Below are positions 53,826 to 62,804 of a stretch of DNA of 64,000 nucleotides, piece by piece. The notes under the pieces were generated by a model, which worked only from the letters and a program-made list of their open reading frames with translations, searched no databases and was not told the DNA's origin. The translations under genes and the position numbers were made by a program. The DNA comes from Sphingomonas phyllosphaerae (GTDB lineage: Bacteria > Pseudomonadota > Alphaproteobacteria > Sphingomonadales > Sphingomonadaceae): contig JAQIJC010000001.1 of the NCBI GenBank assembly GCA_036946405.1, positions 2,865,501-2,929,500 on the forward strand, written 5' to 3'. The first letter of the stretch is position 1. Every line of letters begins with the position of its first letter.

Positions 53826-56594
53826 TTACAGGCGCGCACGGATGCCGACCGCGAACATACGGGAATAGAGCACGGTATCACGCGGATAGAGCGCGGGATC
53901 GGTGAACGACGTCTGGTACAGGTCACGCAGGATGTTGGTGGCGTCGAACACCACCGTGAACTTCGGGTTGAGATCATAGGCGATCGAGACGTCGAGGTTG
54001 TTGATCGCGCCGTTGGTGATCCCGTTCGGATTGACCCCGGTGAAGTGCAGCCCGGCATTGTACGAGTCGCGCCAGACGTAGGAGGCGCGCGTCGACAGGC
54101 CGTTTTTCTCGTAGATCAACGTCGCAGTCGCCGAGAATTTCGAGACGTTCTCGAACGGGATCTCGAGGAAGCCGGTCCGGCCGGGCAGCGGCGAGAAGGC
54201 GCGGTTGACGCCGTCGATATAGGTGCCGTTGGCGCTGACCCCGAAGCCGTCGAGGAAGCGTGGGAAATAGGTGAAGCCGCCCTCGATCCCGGTCAGCTTG
54301 CCCGACCCGGAATTCTGCGGGCTGACCACCTGATAGGTGCCGTTGTCCGCGCCGAGATAGTCGATCTGCACGTTGCTGGTCACCGACTGGATGAAGCCGG
54401 TCACCGACCGGCGGAACACGGTCGCGGTGATCGAGCTGGACCGGTCGATATACCATTCGGCGGCGAGATCGAAATTGGTCGAGCGGACCGGCTTCAGATC
54501 GGCATTGCCGCTACTGCCGCGCCCGAACGGCTGCTGGCCGGGCACCGGCGGGGTGAGCGTCAGCGCGGGATTGAGCTGCGCGAAGCTCGGGCGCGTGATC
54601 GTGCTGCTCGCCGAGGCGCGCAGGAACAGATTGTCGCGCAGCTTGTAGCGCGCGGTGATGCTGGGCAGCACGTCGACGCCGTCGCTGCTGATCGTGATCG
54701 GCGTCACGACCCCGCGCACCGCCCGCGACGCGTTGGAGGTAATGTCGTTCTTCACGACGCGCACACCCATCTGGCCGTCGAGCCGGCCGATCTCGAAGCT
54801 GGCCTGGACATAGCCGGCATAGCTCTTTTCGACGATGTCGAAGCCCAGTGTCTGCTGGAAGCCCGGATCGCCCGGTGCGGCGCCGAACCGCTGGCGCAAC
54901 AGCCCGACATTGTCGAGCACGCCTTGCGTCGACGGCGACGCCCATTGCCGGACGAACGGTCGCACGCCTTCGTAGAAGTCGCCGGGCGTCGTCGTCATCA
55001 ACCCGGGCACGTCGATCGCGCGCGCGGTGTAGCAGCGCAAGGCGCCGGTCGCGGAGCAGTTCAGGATCTGGTTGAAGGCCTGCGAGCCCGCGTTGCGCCG
55101 GTTGATGCGCGCGCCCGCTGCCAGCTCGGTGAACACGCCGAGCGGCTCGGTATAGGCGATGTCGCTGCGGAAGGTCAGTTCCTCCCCCTTGCCCTCGGTG
55201 CGCTGCGTGTTGAGCCGCGACAGGAAGTAGCGCGACGGATCGGCGATATCGTCGAACGGCAGCTCGAAGCGTGGCGTCCCGCTGCCCTCGAAATTGAAGA
55301 AGCCGTTGGTCTGCCGCGCGATGAAATCGACGTCGACCGAGGCGACCCGATCGGTCGCTACCGAGCGCGTGTATGATCCCTCGGTATAGACGCGCCAGCC
55401 ATCGGCGAGCCATTCGGCGGACAGCGCGCCCTGGTAGCGGTCCGCGACATTGTCGTTCACCGCCCCGAACACCGCGACCCGGCTGCCCAACGTGCTGATC
55501 CGGTCTACCAGCTTGGTATCGCCCTTGAAGGTCAGCGGCGCGGCCAGCCGTCCTTCCAGCGAGGTGAAATTCTGGTTGCTGTTGCCGCGGTCGCGGAAGC
55601 CGTAGAACAGTCCGTCGGCGGTGATCGTCAGCCGCGGATCGGGGCGCCATTGCAGCGAGCCGTTGACCGCGGGACGTTCGCGCTTGCCGATTCGGTCGAT
55701 CGCGCCGATCACGTCGGTGCGGAACACGCGCGGCTCCGACGCGCTGGTGCCGCGCGGATCGAGCGGGAAGCCCGGCGTGTATGGCGCGCGCGTATTGTCG
55801 AGATTGTAGCCGAAGAATCCGCCGCCGTAGATCGTCTCGTCGCGATACCGCGTCTGGTGGAACGACACGCTGACCAGCGCGCCGAGTTCGCCGATCCCGG
55901 TCGACCAGCGGTTGCTGAGCAACAGGCTCGCATAGGGATCGATCGTGTCGGGCTGCTCGCTGTACACCTGCCGCGCGGCGACCGCGACCTCCGCGCCCTT
56001 GAAGTCGAACGGGCGGCGCGTGCGGACGTTGATGAGCCCGGCGATCCCGCCCTCGATCTGATCGGCGGCGCGCGACTTGTAGACGTCGACCCCGGCGACG
56101 AGATCGGCGGGCACGTCGGCGAGCGAGAGCGAGCGCCCGGTCGTCGAGAAGATGTTGCGGCCGTTGACCACCGTCACGACGTCCGGCAGCCCGCGGATCA
56201 GCACCGTCGCGGATTCGCCGCGCGCGCGAGGCGAGACCTGTACGCCGGGCACGCGCTGGAGCGCCTCGACGACATTGTTGTCGGGCAGCTTGCCGATATC
56301 CTCGGCGACCACCGAGTCGACGATCTGCTTGGCGTTGCGCTTGATCGACTGCGCCGACGACAGGCTCGCGCGCACGCCGGTGATGACGATGTCCTCCGCC
56401 GCTCCGGCGTCCGCGCCCTGATCGGCACCTGCCTGATCCGGACGGCCGCCGGTCTGCCCGGGCTGCGGCATCTCGGTCGGCGAGACGCCGGCGAGCGGAT
56501 CGGTCGCCTGTTGCGCGCCGGCCGGCGACAGCGCCGTCAGTACCAGCCCGAGCGCGGACGCGCAGGTCGCGTGCCGAAATCGCATTGCCGCCAT
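53826..56594 (-). CDS. TonB-dependent receptor, first gene of the sugar-acid operon
   Basis: A 922-residue outer-membrane receptor of the Caulobacter carbohydrate type. A signal peptide ends at PAGAQQ; IVITGVRASLSSAQSIKRNAKQIVDSVVAEDIGKLPDNNVVEALQRVPGVQV is the TonB-box/plug region with the usual GKLPD motif. VNGRNIF and EGGIAGLINVRTRRPFDFKG close the plug. The barrel ends in VGIRARL. GAGAGG precedes the start. It is divergent from the GntR gene and lies just downstream of the TGGT-N3-ACCA site, so it is the likely controlled promoter of the whole operon. Confidence 0.94.
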   Translation of the reverse strand: MAAMRFRHATCASALGLVLTALSPAGAQQATDPLAGVSPTEMPQPGQTGGRPDQAGADQGADAGAAEDIVITGVRASLSSAQSIKRNAKQIVDSVVAEDIGKLPDNNVVEALQRVPGVQVSPRARGESATVLIRGLPDVVTVVNGRNIFSTTGRSLSLADVPADLVAGVDVYKSRAADQIEGGIAGLINVRTRRPFDFKGAEVAVAARQVYSEQPDTIDPYASLLLSNRWSTGIGELGALVSVSFHQTRYRDETIYGGGFFGYNLDNTRAPYTPGFPLDPRGTSASEPRVFRTDVIGAIDRIGKRERPAVNGSLQWRPDPRLTITADGLFYGFRDRGNSNQNFTSLEGRLAAPLTFKGDTKLVDRISTLGSRVAVFGAVNDNVADRYQGALSAEWLADGWRVYTEGSYTRSVATDRVASVDVDFIARQTNGFFNFEGSGTPRFELPFDDIADPSRYFLSRLNTQRTEGKGEELTFRSDIAYTEPLGVFTELAAGARINRRNAGSQAFNQILNCSATGALRCYTARAIDVPGLMTTTPGDFYEGVRPFVRQWASPSTQGVLDNVGLLRQRFGAAPGDPGFQQTLGFDIVEKSYAGYVQASFEIGRLDGQMGVRVVKNDITSNASRAVRGVVTPITISSDGVDVLPSITARYKLRDNLFLRASASSTITRPSFAQLNPALTLTPPVPGQQPFGRGSSGNADLKPVRSTNFDLAAEWYIDRSSSITATVFRRSVTGFIQSVTSNVQIDYLGADNGTYQVVSPQNSGSGKLTGIEGGFTYFPRFLDGFGVSANGTYIDGVNRAFSPLPGRTGFLEIPFENVSKFSATATLIYEKNGLSTRASYVWRDSYNAGLHFTGVNPNGITNGAINNLDVSIAYDLNPKFTVVFDATNILRDLYQTSFTDPALYPRDTVLYSRMFAVGIRARL

Positions 56595-56643
56595 GATCCT
56601 CTCCCTTTGATTGCGGTTTCACCGCTTATGAGTCTGGCTTATT

Positions 56644-56656
56644 CTGGTCCTACCAG
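56644..56656. promoter_or_regulatory. GntR/FCD-type operator between the TonB receptor and regulator genes
   Basis: CTGGTCCTACCAG is a perfect palindrome of 5+3+5 bases and contains TGGT-N3-ACCA, the site type of FCD-class GntR regulators such as PdhR, UxuR and DgoR. It lies in the 179-bp divergent region, 50 bases upstream of the receptor start and about 120 bases upstream of the regulator start. Confidence 0.8.
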
Positions 56657-56773
56657 ATTGGCAAGAGTGTATCTAATATAGAAATTTACGAGCGAATGTG
56701 TGCCTGTCTCGTCTTACCACATCGTCTGCTGGAATGCTTGACCGTCGAGGGGGAGGTCGAGCATGGTAGAACG

Positions 56774-57499
56774 ATGATCGCGGCTCCCTCCTCCGTCCGT
56801 CCCGACGACATTCGCGGCGGAATCGCGCACGATCTCGGGGTGGCGATCGTCACCGGGCGGCTCGCGCCGGGCACCGCCTTGGTCAGCGAGGAGCGGTTCA
56901 GCGCCGAGAACAACGTGTCGCGCGGCGCCTATCGCGAGGCGCTGAAGGTGCTCGCCGCCAAGGGGCTGGTCCAACAGCGGCTCAAGAGCGCGACGCGCGT
57001 CAACGAGCGCGCGAAATGGAGCATGCTCGACATTGAGGTGCTCGGCTGGATGTTCGAGGGCGGCGCGACCCGCGACTTCATTGACGGCATCTTCGAGCTG
57101 CGCCGGATCGTCGAGCCCTCCGCCGCCGCGCTGGCCGCGCAGCGGCGCGACGAGCGTCAGCTCGCCCGAATGGGCCATGCGTTGCAGGAGATGGAGCGGC
57201 ACGGCCTGCTGACCGCCGAAGGACGCGCCGCCGACCAGGCGTTCCATCTTGCGGTGCTCGACGCGACCCGAAATGAACCGCTGTTGACGCTATCCAACTC
57301 GATCGCCGCGGCGGTCGAATGGACCACGCGCTTCTCGCGCGACCAGCGGCAGCAGATGCGCGATCCAATGCCCGACCATCACGCAGTATTTAGTGCGCTG
57401 ATCGCAGGTGACGGGGATGCCGCCAGGCGCGCAATGGAAACGTTGATCGACAATGCTCTTACTGACGCGAACACGCCACTTCAAACGAAGCAATGCTAA
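56774..57499 (+). CDS. GntR-family (FCD/FadR-type) transcriptional regulator
   Basis: A 241-residue regulator. The winged helix reads VAIVTGRLAPGTALVSEERFSAENNVSRGAYREALKVLAAKGLVQQRLKSATRV. The FCD effector domain is LDIEVLGWMFEGGATRDFIDGIFELRRIVEPSAAALAA with metal-site residues in FHLAVLDATRN and PDHHAVFSAL. FCD-class proteins sense small acids, often sugar acids, and repress uptake and catabolic genes. The divergent operon with a rhamnonate-dehydratase-like enzyme and the TGGT-N3-ACCA palindrome fit this well. The ATG at 56774 is preferred over an upstream frame that extends into the operator region. Confidence 0.92.
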   Translation: MIAAPSSVRPDDIRGGIAHDLGVAIVTGRLAPGTALVSEERFSAENNVSRGAYREALKVLAAKGLVQQRLKSATRVNERAKWSMLDIEVLGWMFEGGATRDFIDGIFELRRIVEPSAAALAAQRRDERQLARMGHALQEMERHGLLTAEGRAADQAFHLAVLDATRNEPLLTLSNSIAAAVEWTTRFSRDQRQQMRDPMPDHHAVFSALIAGDGDAARRAMETLIDNALTDANTPLQTKQC

Positions 57500-57668
57500 G
57501 CAGCGGTACCTCTGAGCCACTTCTGTTTGAATGCCAATGCCAAGACGGCGGCTTTAAATAGAGCCTGACATGGCCAAACGCCTAGGACGAGTTTACCCTC
57601 CAAATCACTCCATAAACCGAACGACTGCAGATTACAGATAGTTAATCAGACCTTTTCTTCGCTAGCCT
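57500..57668. other. AT-rich spacer after the GntR gene
   Basis: This stretch has clearly lower GC than the rest of the window and no recognisable coding pattern. It leads into the transposase remnant and is probably foreign or decayed DNA. Confidence 0.4.
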
Positions 57669-57695
57669 AAAAAAGGTCGCTTGTTAGTGGCGACC
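57669..57695 (-). terminator. Intrinsic terminator reading on the minus strand after the transposase remnant
   Basis: On the minus strand GGTCGC pairs with GCGACC around a nine-base loop and is followed by TTTTTT. The position directly after the IS5-type remnant suggests that it stops transcription from it. Confidence 0.6.
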
Positions 57696-58086
57696 CGACG
57701 GAAGTTTTTAGATGGCCGAACGACTTCTCGATGAGGTGGCGGGCGCGGTATCTATCCTTGTCGTAGCGGATTGTGCGTTTGCGTTTTCGTCTCCACCGGA
57801 TGACGAAAACGGTCCTAACTTCGCGGAGCGAACTGCGCAGCCGGTAGCGTCATAGCCTTTGTCAGCAAGGAGGTAGCGCATGCGACCGGCCCTTTCGAGG
57901 AGCGCAGATGCCGCATTCCCGTCGCTGACGTTGCCAGCCGTCAGCATCGGGACATGAGAGCGGCCGATAACATCGGTGAGCGCTTGGATTTTTGCTCGTC
58001 CGTCCGCCGCGCGCCGGGTTGGTTCTTCTCGACAGATGCGGCTCGATCGCTGCCTTTGCTTCATCCGAAAACCGGAATAGCGCCAT
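57680..58086 (-). pseudogene. IS5-family transposase remnant with internal deletion and frameshifts
   Basis: On the minus strand the N-terminal IS5-type start MALFRFSDEAKAAIEPHLSR (from 58086) is joined after about 30 residues to a middle piece KIQALTDVIGRSHVPMLTAG, followed by MRYLLADKGYDA in another frame. After a further shift the end reads LREVRTVFVI, KRTIRYDKDRYRARHLIEKSFGHLK. About 100 residues around the first catalytic Asp are missing and at least two frameshifts are present. The remnant cannot be active. Terminal inverted repeats were not identified. Confidence 0.85.
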
Positions 58087-58537
58087 GCCTCACTCCTCCT
58101 GATCCACGCCCCAGTGAATCAGGAAAACCAGCCCCCCTCGACAGGCTGATCGGATTTCGGTCCTAGGGTGCCATTATCCGATGAACGGTGAACCCGGCGC
58201 CACCAAAAAGTGTGTCCGCGGCGGAAGACATGCTGAAGCGAAGCCAAAGACGACGCCCCAGCACAGCCACATGGCACAGTCACCTGCACACTGAGTCGTC
58301 ACCGACGTAGGACTAATCTCAGCGAGGTCAATTACTTAGCGAGAAGTTGGCTGGGCCGTCAGAATCTCCATCTCAGTCAATCTACTATCTAAGTACTTGA
58401 CTCAGCCAGCGCGCAGGTGCCGACTGCACGGCACGTTGCCACAGTGCATTGGCACAATTTGCAACGCGTGTTTGGGCTGCCCTTTCCGCGTGCAGAGATG
58501 ATGCACTTCGCATTTGGATCACGCCAACGATTTGCGA
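58087..58537. other. Gene-free stretch of 451 bp beside the transposase remnant
   Basis: No coding pattern, repeat or known motif was recognised. GC content is lower than in the neighbouring operon. It may represent decayed mobile DNA between the remnant and the HhH/cupin/deaminase operon. Confidence 0.4.
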
Positions 58538-58723
58538 TCAGCCGGCGCGCACGGCCCCCTTCAGTCCGTCGATCTTACCGGCGAGGCCCGGCACTTCTTC
58601 GAGTTGCCGGACGGCTTCGAAACGGCCGCGCTCCTCGCGGTATCGGACGATCTCGAACCCATGTCCCTTGAGCTGCGGCACGGCGTCGATCTCGTCCGCC
58701 GATGCCGTGTTGATGTCGATCAT
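58538..58723 (-). CDS. Small helix-hairpin-helix protein, ComEA-like
   Basis: A 61-residue protein with a single HhH fold: INTASADEIDAVPQLKGHGFEIVRYREERGRF followed by LEEVPGLAGKIDGLKG. It resembles the DNA-binding tail of ComEA but has no membrane anchor or signal. The start is fixed by an ATGA overlap with the cupin gene. It could bind nucleic acid non-specifically; its combination with a cupin and a deaminase is unusual and no role is known. Confidence 0.75.
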   Translation of the reverse strand: MIDINTASADEIDAVPQLKGHGFEIVRYREERGRFEAVRQLEEVPGLAGKIDGLKGAVRAG

Positions 58724-59220
58724 GACTTGTCGCTCCACAGATGAGGAAGAAGGCCGCCTTGGCCCCCGATCGGATCGGCGGCGGGAACCGGTACGGCGGC
58801 GATGCGCGCCAGTGTCGCCGCATCGGCGGCTTCGCGGCAGACATCCCACACCTGCCCGTCGGGATAGGCGCCGACCAGCAGGAAGTCGGTGCTGGCGGTG
58901 AGCCGGCAACGCCCGGTCCCTGCCGGCAGCACGAGCAGATCGCCCGCGGCGATGGGCACCATGTGCCCATCTTCCCCGCCCAGCATCACGTCGGCCGAGC
59001 CGTCGACACACGCGAGCGCCTCATGCGTCGACGAATGATAATGATGATACGGATAGACGCCATCGCGCCAATCCGGGCGCCAGCCATTCCCACGGAGTGT
59101 GCCCTCGATCGCGTCAGGGTCGCCCTCGGGGACGACGCCGCGATACATCAGCACCGGCAATGCCGGGTTGTTAGGCATCCAGCCGTTCGGGCCGAGCGTC
59201 AACGTCTCGGGTTCCGTCAC
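58720..59220 (-). CDS. Cupin-domain protein
   Basis: A 166-residue protein with a single beta-barrel: YPYHHYHSSTHEALACVDGSADVMLGG carries the first metal motif (H-H-x-H-x5-E) and DLLVLPAGTGRCRL leads to the second half. It is similar in build to YjlB-type cupins of unknown function. The GTG start overlaps the deaminase stop as GTGA and its stop overlaps the HhH gene as ATGA, so the three genes are coupled. It may bind a small metabolite or carry out a metal-dependent step. Confidence 0.8.
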   Translation of the reverse strand: MTEPETLTLGPNGWMPNNPALPVLMYRGVVPEGDPDAIEGTLRGNGWRPDWRDGVYPYHHYHSSTHEALACVDGSADVMLGGEDGHMVPIAAGDLLVLPAGTGRCRLTASTDFLLVGAYPDGQVWDVCREAADAATLARIAAVPVPAADPIGGQGGLLPHLWSDKS

Positions 59221-59708
59221 AGGTTCGCCTGCTCTTCGCGCGGCAGATCGGCGTCGGGCGGATAATAGAGGCTGGCGCATTCCGCGCGCAGGCAGCCGCC
59301 CTCGATCACGATGTCGTCGCGATAAGCGTCGGTGATGAACGCCAGCGTGTCGACATGCCGTGCCTCGAAATACATCGGGTGCACATCCTCGCGCTTTGCA
59401 CCGTAGACGACCCGGCCGACCTTGGACCAGATCGAGGCCATGGTGCACATGCCGCACGGCTGGAGCGTCGAGTAGAGCGTCGCCCCCCGCAGCTCCAGTT
59501 CGCCGATCCCTTCGCACGCGCGGCGGATCGCCATCATCTCGGCATGGGCAGTGGCGTCGGGCAAATCTTCGGTCTGGTTGCGTTCGGCCGCGATCTCCTT
59601 GCCGTCGAGCACGATCACCGATCCGAGCGGCGACGTCGATGGGTCCGATCCCTTCGATCGCGCTATCTCGATCGCGCGGCGCATCCAGCGTTCATCGTCT
59701 TCGGTCAT
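59217..59708 (-). CDS. Nucleoside/cytidine deaminase-family protein
   Basis: A 163-residue zinc hydrolase. DATAHAEMMAIRRA supplies the zinc His and catalytic Glu, and LQPCGMCTMASIW the two zinc Cys (PC-x2-C). This is the fold of tRNA-adenosine, guanine and cytosine deaminases. The protein is closest in build to small nucleoside deaminases such as guanine deaminase GuaD. It is the first gene of a three-gene minus-strand operon and is divergent from an aldo/keto reductase gene 72 bp away. Exact substrate is open. Confidence 0.87.
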   Translation of the reverse strand: MTEDDERWMRRAIEIARSKGSDPSTSPLGSVIVLDGKEIAAERNQTEDLPDATAHAEMMAIRRACEGIGELELRGATLYSTLQPCGMCTMASIWSKVGRVVYGAKREDVHPMYFEARHVDTLAFITDAYRDDIVIEGGCLRAECASLYYPPDADLPREEQANL

Positions 59709-59780
59709 CCATACCTCCGGCGGCTCAACGCCACCGGGAGGGACTTGTGCCGATCCGCGGCGTCGGGCGTTGACCGCCGC

Positions 59781-60611
59781 ATGAAGACGATCCGCTTCCC
59801 CGACGGTACGACCGTCCCCGCACTCGGCCAGGGCACCTGGATGATGGCGGAAGACCCTGCCCGCCGATCGGACGAGATCGCCGCGTTGCGTGAGGGGCTG
59901 TCGCTCGGACTGACCCTGATCGACACCGCCGAGATGTATGCCGATGGCGAATCCGAGCGGCTCGTCGGCGAGGCGATCGCGGGCGTCCGCGACGAGGTGT
60001 TCCTCGTCAGCAAGGCCTATCCCCAGAATGCCTCGCGCGACCGGCTGCCGCGGGCGTGCGAGGCGAGCCTCGAACGGCTCGGCACCGACCGGCTCGACCT
60101 GTACCTGCTGCATTGGCGCGGCAATGTTCCGCTCGCCGAGATGGTCGAGGCGATGGAGCGGCTGGTCGCGGCGGGCAAGATCCTGCGTTGGGGCGTCAGC
60201 AATCTCGACCTCGACGACATGGAGGAACTCGTCGCGAGCGGCGGCGAAGGCTGTCAGACCGACCAGATCCTCTACAACCTTACCCGGCGTGGCCCTGAAT
60301 ACGACCTGTTACCGTGGCTTGCGCGTCACCGGGTGCCGGTCATGGCCTACAGCCCCGTCGAGCAAGGCCGCCTGATCGCCCATCGCGGCCTTACCCAGAT
60401 GGCTGCCGAGCGCGACGCCACGCCCGCGCAACTCGCTCTCGCCTGGTTGCTGGCGCGAGATGGCATCCTCCCCATCCCCAAGGCCGGGTCTATCGCCCAT
60501 GTTCGAGACAATTGGGCGGCGTTGGACCTCACACTGTCCGAAGCCGAGCTACGACGCCTCGACGACCTGTTTCCGCCGCCACGCGGCCCCGAACCGCTCG
60601 CGATGCTTTAG
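59781..60611 (+). CDS. Aldo/keto reductase
   Basis: A 276-residue NADPH-dependent oxidoreductase. The catalytic tetrad is visible as Asp and Tyr in LIDTAEMYADGESE, Lys in FLVSKAYPQNA and His in LYLLHWRGN. GWGVSNLD-type (RWGVSNLDLDD) and IPKAGSIAHVRDN close to the C-terminus form the cofactor site. It reduces aldehydes or ketones; the natural substrate is unknown. The stop overlaps the LysR gene stop by four bases in convergent orientation. Confidence 0.92.
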   Translation: MKTIRFPDGTTVPALGQGTWMMAEDPARRSDEIAALREGLSLGLTLIDTAEMYADGESERLVGEAIAGVRDEVFLVSKAYPQNASRDRLPRACEASLERLGTDRLDLYLLHWRGNVPLAEMVEAMERLVAAGKILRWGVSNLDLDDMEELVASGGEGCQTDQILYNLTRRGPEYDLLPWLARHRVPVMAYSPVEQGRLIAHRGLTQMAAERDATPAQLALAWLLARDGILPIPKAGSIAHVRDNWAALDLTLSEAELRRLDDLFPPPRGPEPLAML

Positions 60612-61504
60612 GCGCGAATGTAATCGACGAACGCGCGCAGCGGCGGGGGCACCAGACGGCGGCCGGAATAATAGAGGAACGGGCCGGAGAAGGACTGCCA
60701 CCAGTCGGGCAGCACCGGTTCCAGCGCGCCGCTGGCGAGCACCGGCCGCAACCAGTCTTCAAACAGGTGGATGATCCCGCCGCCCGCGACGGCGATGTCG
60801 ACCAGCAGGTCCGCCGCGCCGGACACGCTGGCGATCAGCGGCCCCTGTGGCTCGATCCGCACGATCTCGCCCAAACGCTCGAACTCCCATGGGCTGGTGA
60901 GCGCGCCACTGGTGAAGCGGCCGCGTAGACAGGCGTGATCGAGTAGGTCGCGCGGATGGTCGGGCCGCCCACGCGCGTCGAGATAGGCCGGCGACGCCGC
61001 CGTTGCGAAGCGCTGGACGCGCGGGCCGATCGGCACCGCGATCATGTCCTGTTCCAGCCGCTCGTCATAGCGGATGCCCGCATCACAGCCCGATGCCACC
61101 ATATCGACGAAGCCGTTCTCGGCGACGATTTCGACCTGGATGTCGGGATAGGTGGCGAGGAAACCGGGCAGGATCGCTGGCAACACCAGCCGCGCCGCGC
61201 TTACCGGCACGTTGAGCTTGAGGGTGCCCGCCGGCCGGTCGCGGAACAGGTTGACGACGTCGAGCGCCGCCTCCACCTCGCCAAGCGCGGGGGCCAGCCG
61301 CTCGATCAGCCGCGTCCCCGCCTCGGTCGGCACGACGCTGCGGGTGGTGCGATGGAGCAGCCGGACGCCCAGCCGCGCCTCCAGCCGCCGCACCGCTTCG
61401 CTCAGCGTCGAGGCGCTCGATCCGACCGTGCGCGCCGCGTCGCGAAACCCGCGCGCCTGCGCGACCGCCACGAATGCGTTGAGATCGGCAAGGTCCGCCT
61501 TCAT
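60608..61504 (-). CDS. LysR-family transcriptional regulator
   Basis: A 298-residue LysR protein. The helix-turn-helix is LNAFVAVAQARGFRDAARTVGSSASTLSEAVRRLEARLGVRLLHRTTRSVVPTEAG and the effector domain starts at GTLKLNVPVSAARLVLPAIL. The ATG at 61504 starts MKADLADLNAF, the usual beginning of this subgroup; the longer frame to 61537 is less likely. It is divergent from the aldo/keto reductase at 61596, which is its likely target gene. Confidence 0.92.
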   Translation of the reverse strand: MKADLADLNAFVAVAQARGFRDAARTVGSSASTLSEAVRRLEARLGVRLLHRTTRSVVPTEAGTRLIERLAPALGEVEAALDVVNLFRDRPAGTLKLNVPVSAARLVLPAILPGFLATYPDIQVEIVAENGFVDMVASGCDAGIRYDERLEQDMIAVPIGPRVQRFATAASPAYLDARGRPDHPRDLLDHACLRGRFTSGALTSPWEFERLGEIVRIEPQGPLIASVSGAADLLVDIAVAGGGIIHLFEDWLRPVLASGALEPVLPDWWQSFSGPFLYYSGRRLVPPPLRAFVDYIRA

Positions 61505-61595
61505 CGTTCGGTTTTCCGTACAGCCCGTGCGGATCACTCCGGCTTATCGCGATGATCCGCAAGCCATATCTGCGGGCCAGCACAGGAGAACAACA

Positions 61596-62459
61596 ATGAC
61601 GATCGACCAGGCAGGCACCTATTCCTTCGCCGGGCGCAACGTGAAGCGGCTCGGCTATGGCGCGATGCAGCTCGCCGGACCCGGCGTGTTCGGCCCGCCC
61701 CGCGACCATGATGCGGCGCTCGCCGTGCTTCGCGCCGCTGTCGAGGCTGGGGTCAACCACATCGACACCAGCGACTTTTACGGCCCGCACGTCACCAACC
61801 GGCTGATCCGCGAGGCGCTGCCCCCCTACCCCGACGACCTGCTGATCGTGACCAAGATCGGTGCGCGGCGCGGCGACGATGCATCTTGGCTGCCCGCGTT
61901 CGCGGCGGACGAGCTGGCCCGCGCGGTCGAGGACAATCTGACGAACCTCGGGCTGGAGACGCTCGACGTCGTCAATCTGCGCCTGATGTTCGATGTCCAC
62001 GGGCCCGCCGAAGGATCGCTCGCCGGACCGCTCAAGGCCTTGGCGGATCTCCAGCGCCAGGGGCTGGTGCGCCATATTGGGCTGAGCAACGTGACGCCGA
62101 CGCAGTTCGAGGAGGCGCGCGGCGTCGCCGAGATCGCCTGCGTCCAGAACCAGTACAACCTCGCCCACCGCGACGACGATGCCTTCATCGACGCGCTGGC
62201 GGCGGAGGGCATTGCCTATGTGCCCTTCTTCCCGCTTGGCGGGTTCAGCCCGCTCCAGTCGGCGGCGCTCTCCGACGTAGCCGCGCGGCTCAAGGCCACG
62301 CCGATGCAGGTGGCGCTCGCTTGGCTGCTCCAGCGCTCGCCCAACATCCTGCTGATCCCGGGCACCTCGTCGGTGGCGCATCTCCACGAGAACCTCGCTG
62401 CGGCATCGCTGACGCTGCCGGAGGATGCGGTGGCCGAACTCAACGCGATCGGCGGATAA
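61596..62459 (+). CDS. Aldo/keto reductase, YdbC-like
   Basis: A 287-residue oxidoreductase. NHIDTSDFYGPHVTNRLIREAL gives Asp and Tyr and LIVTKIGARRG gives Lys. The position usually occupied by the catalytic His reads VVNLRL, as in YdbC-type members. PGTSSVAHLHENLAAASLTL is the cofactor-binding end. AGGAGA sits directly before the start. It is divergent from the LysR gene and convergent with the ArsR gene. Substrate is unknown. Confidence 0.92.
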   Translation: MTIDQAGTYSFAGRNVKRLGYGAMQLAGPGVFGPPRDHDAALAVLRAAVEAGVNHIDTSDFYGPHVTNRLIREALPPYPDDLLIVTKIGARRGDDASWLPAFAADELARAVEDNLTNLGLETLDVVNLRLMFDVHGPAEGSLAGPLKALADLQRQGLVRHIGLSNVTPTQFEEARGVAEIACVQNQYNLAHRDDDAFIDALAAEGIAYVPFFPLGGFSPLQSAALSDVAARLKATPMQVALAWLLQRSPNILLIPGTSSVAHLHENLAAASLTLPEDAVAELNAIGG

Positions 62460-62771
62460 TCAGGCCGGTCGGTTGGCGAGCACCGCATCGAGCAGGCCGG
62501 GGAACCGCTTGTCGAATTCGGCGCGGCGCAGCGTGTTGATCATTTCCCGCCCGGCCTGTGTCGTCTCGATCAGTCCGGCCGCGCGCAGCAGCTTCAGGTG
62601 GTTGGACACCGTGCTCTTCGGGATCGTCTCGCACGGCGCGGCATCGGTGCAACTCAGCCGCTCGGTCGCGGCGAGCCGCGCCACCATGGCCAGCCGATTG
62701 GGATCGGCCAGCGCGTGCAGCGCCAGATCGAGCGGAACGTCCTCCAACCGGGGATGGGTGAAGCGGGGCAT
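62460..62771 (-). CDS. ArsR-family transcriptional regulator
   Basis: A 103-residue winged-helix repressor. ALADPNRLAMVARLAATERLSC and TIPKSTVSNHLKLLRAAGLIETTQAGREM form the helix-turn-helix. There is no clear metal-binding Cys cluster of the ArsR/SmtB type, although CTDAAPC has two cysteines five residues apart. The ATG at 62771 is preferred over the longer frame to 62864, which would run through the operator region. It is divergent from the SDR gene and probably represses it. Confidence 0.9.
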   Translation of the reverse strand: MPRFTHPRLEDVPLDLALHALADPNRLAMVARLAATERLSCTDAAPCETIPKSTVSNHLKLLRAAGLIETTQAGREMINTLRRAEFDKRFPGLLDAVLANRPA

Positions 62772-62804
62772 GCGACAGATATAAGGCTTCACAGTAAATT
62801 TAAT

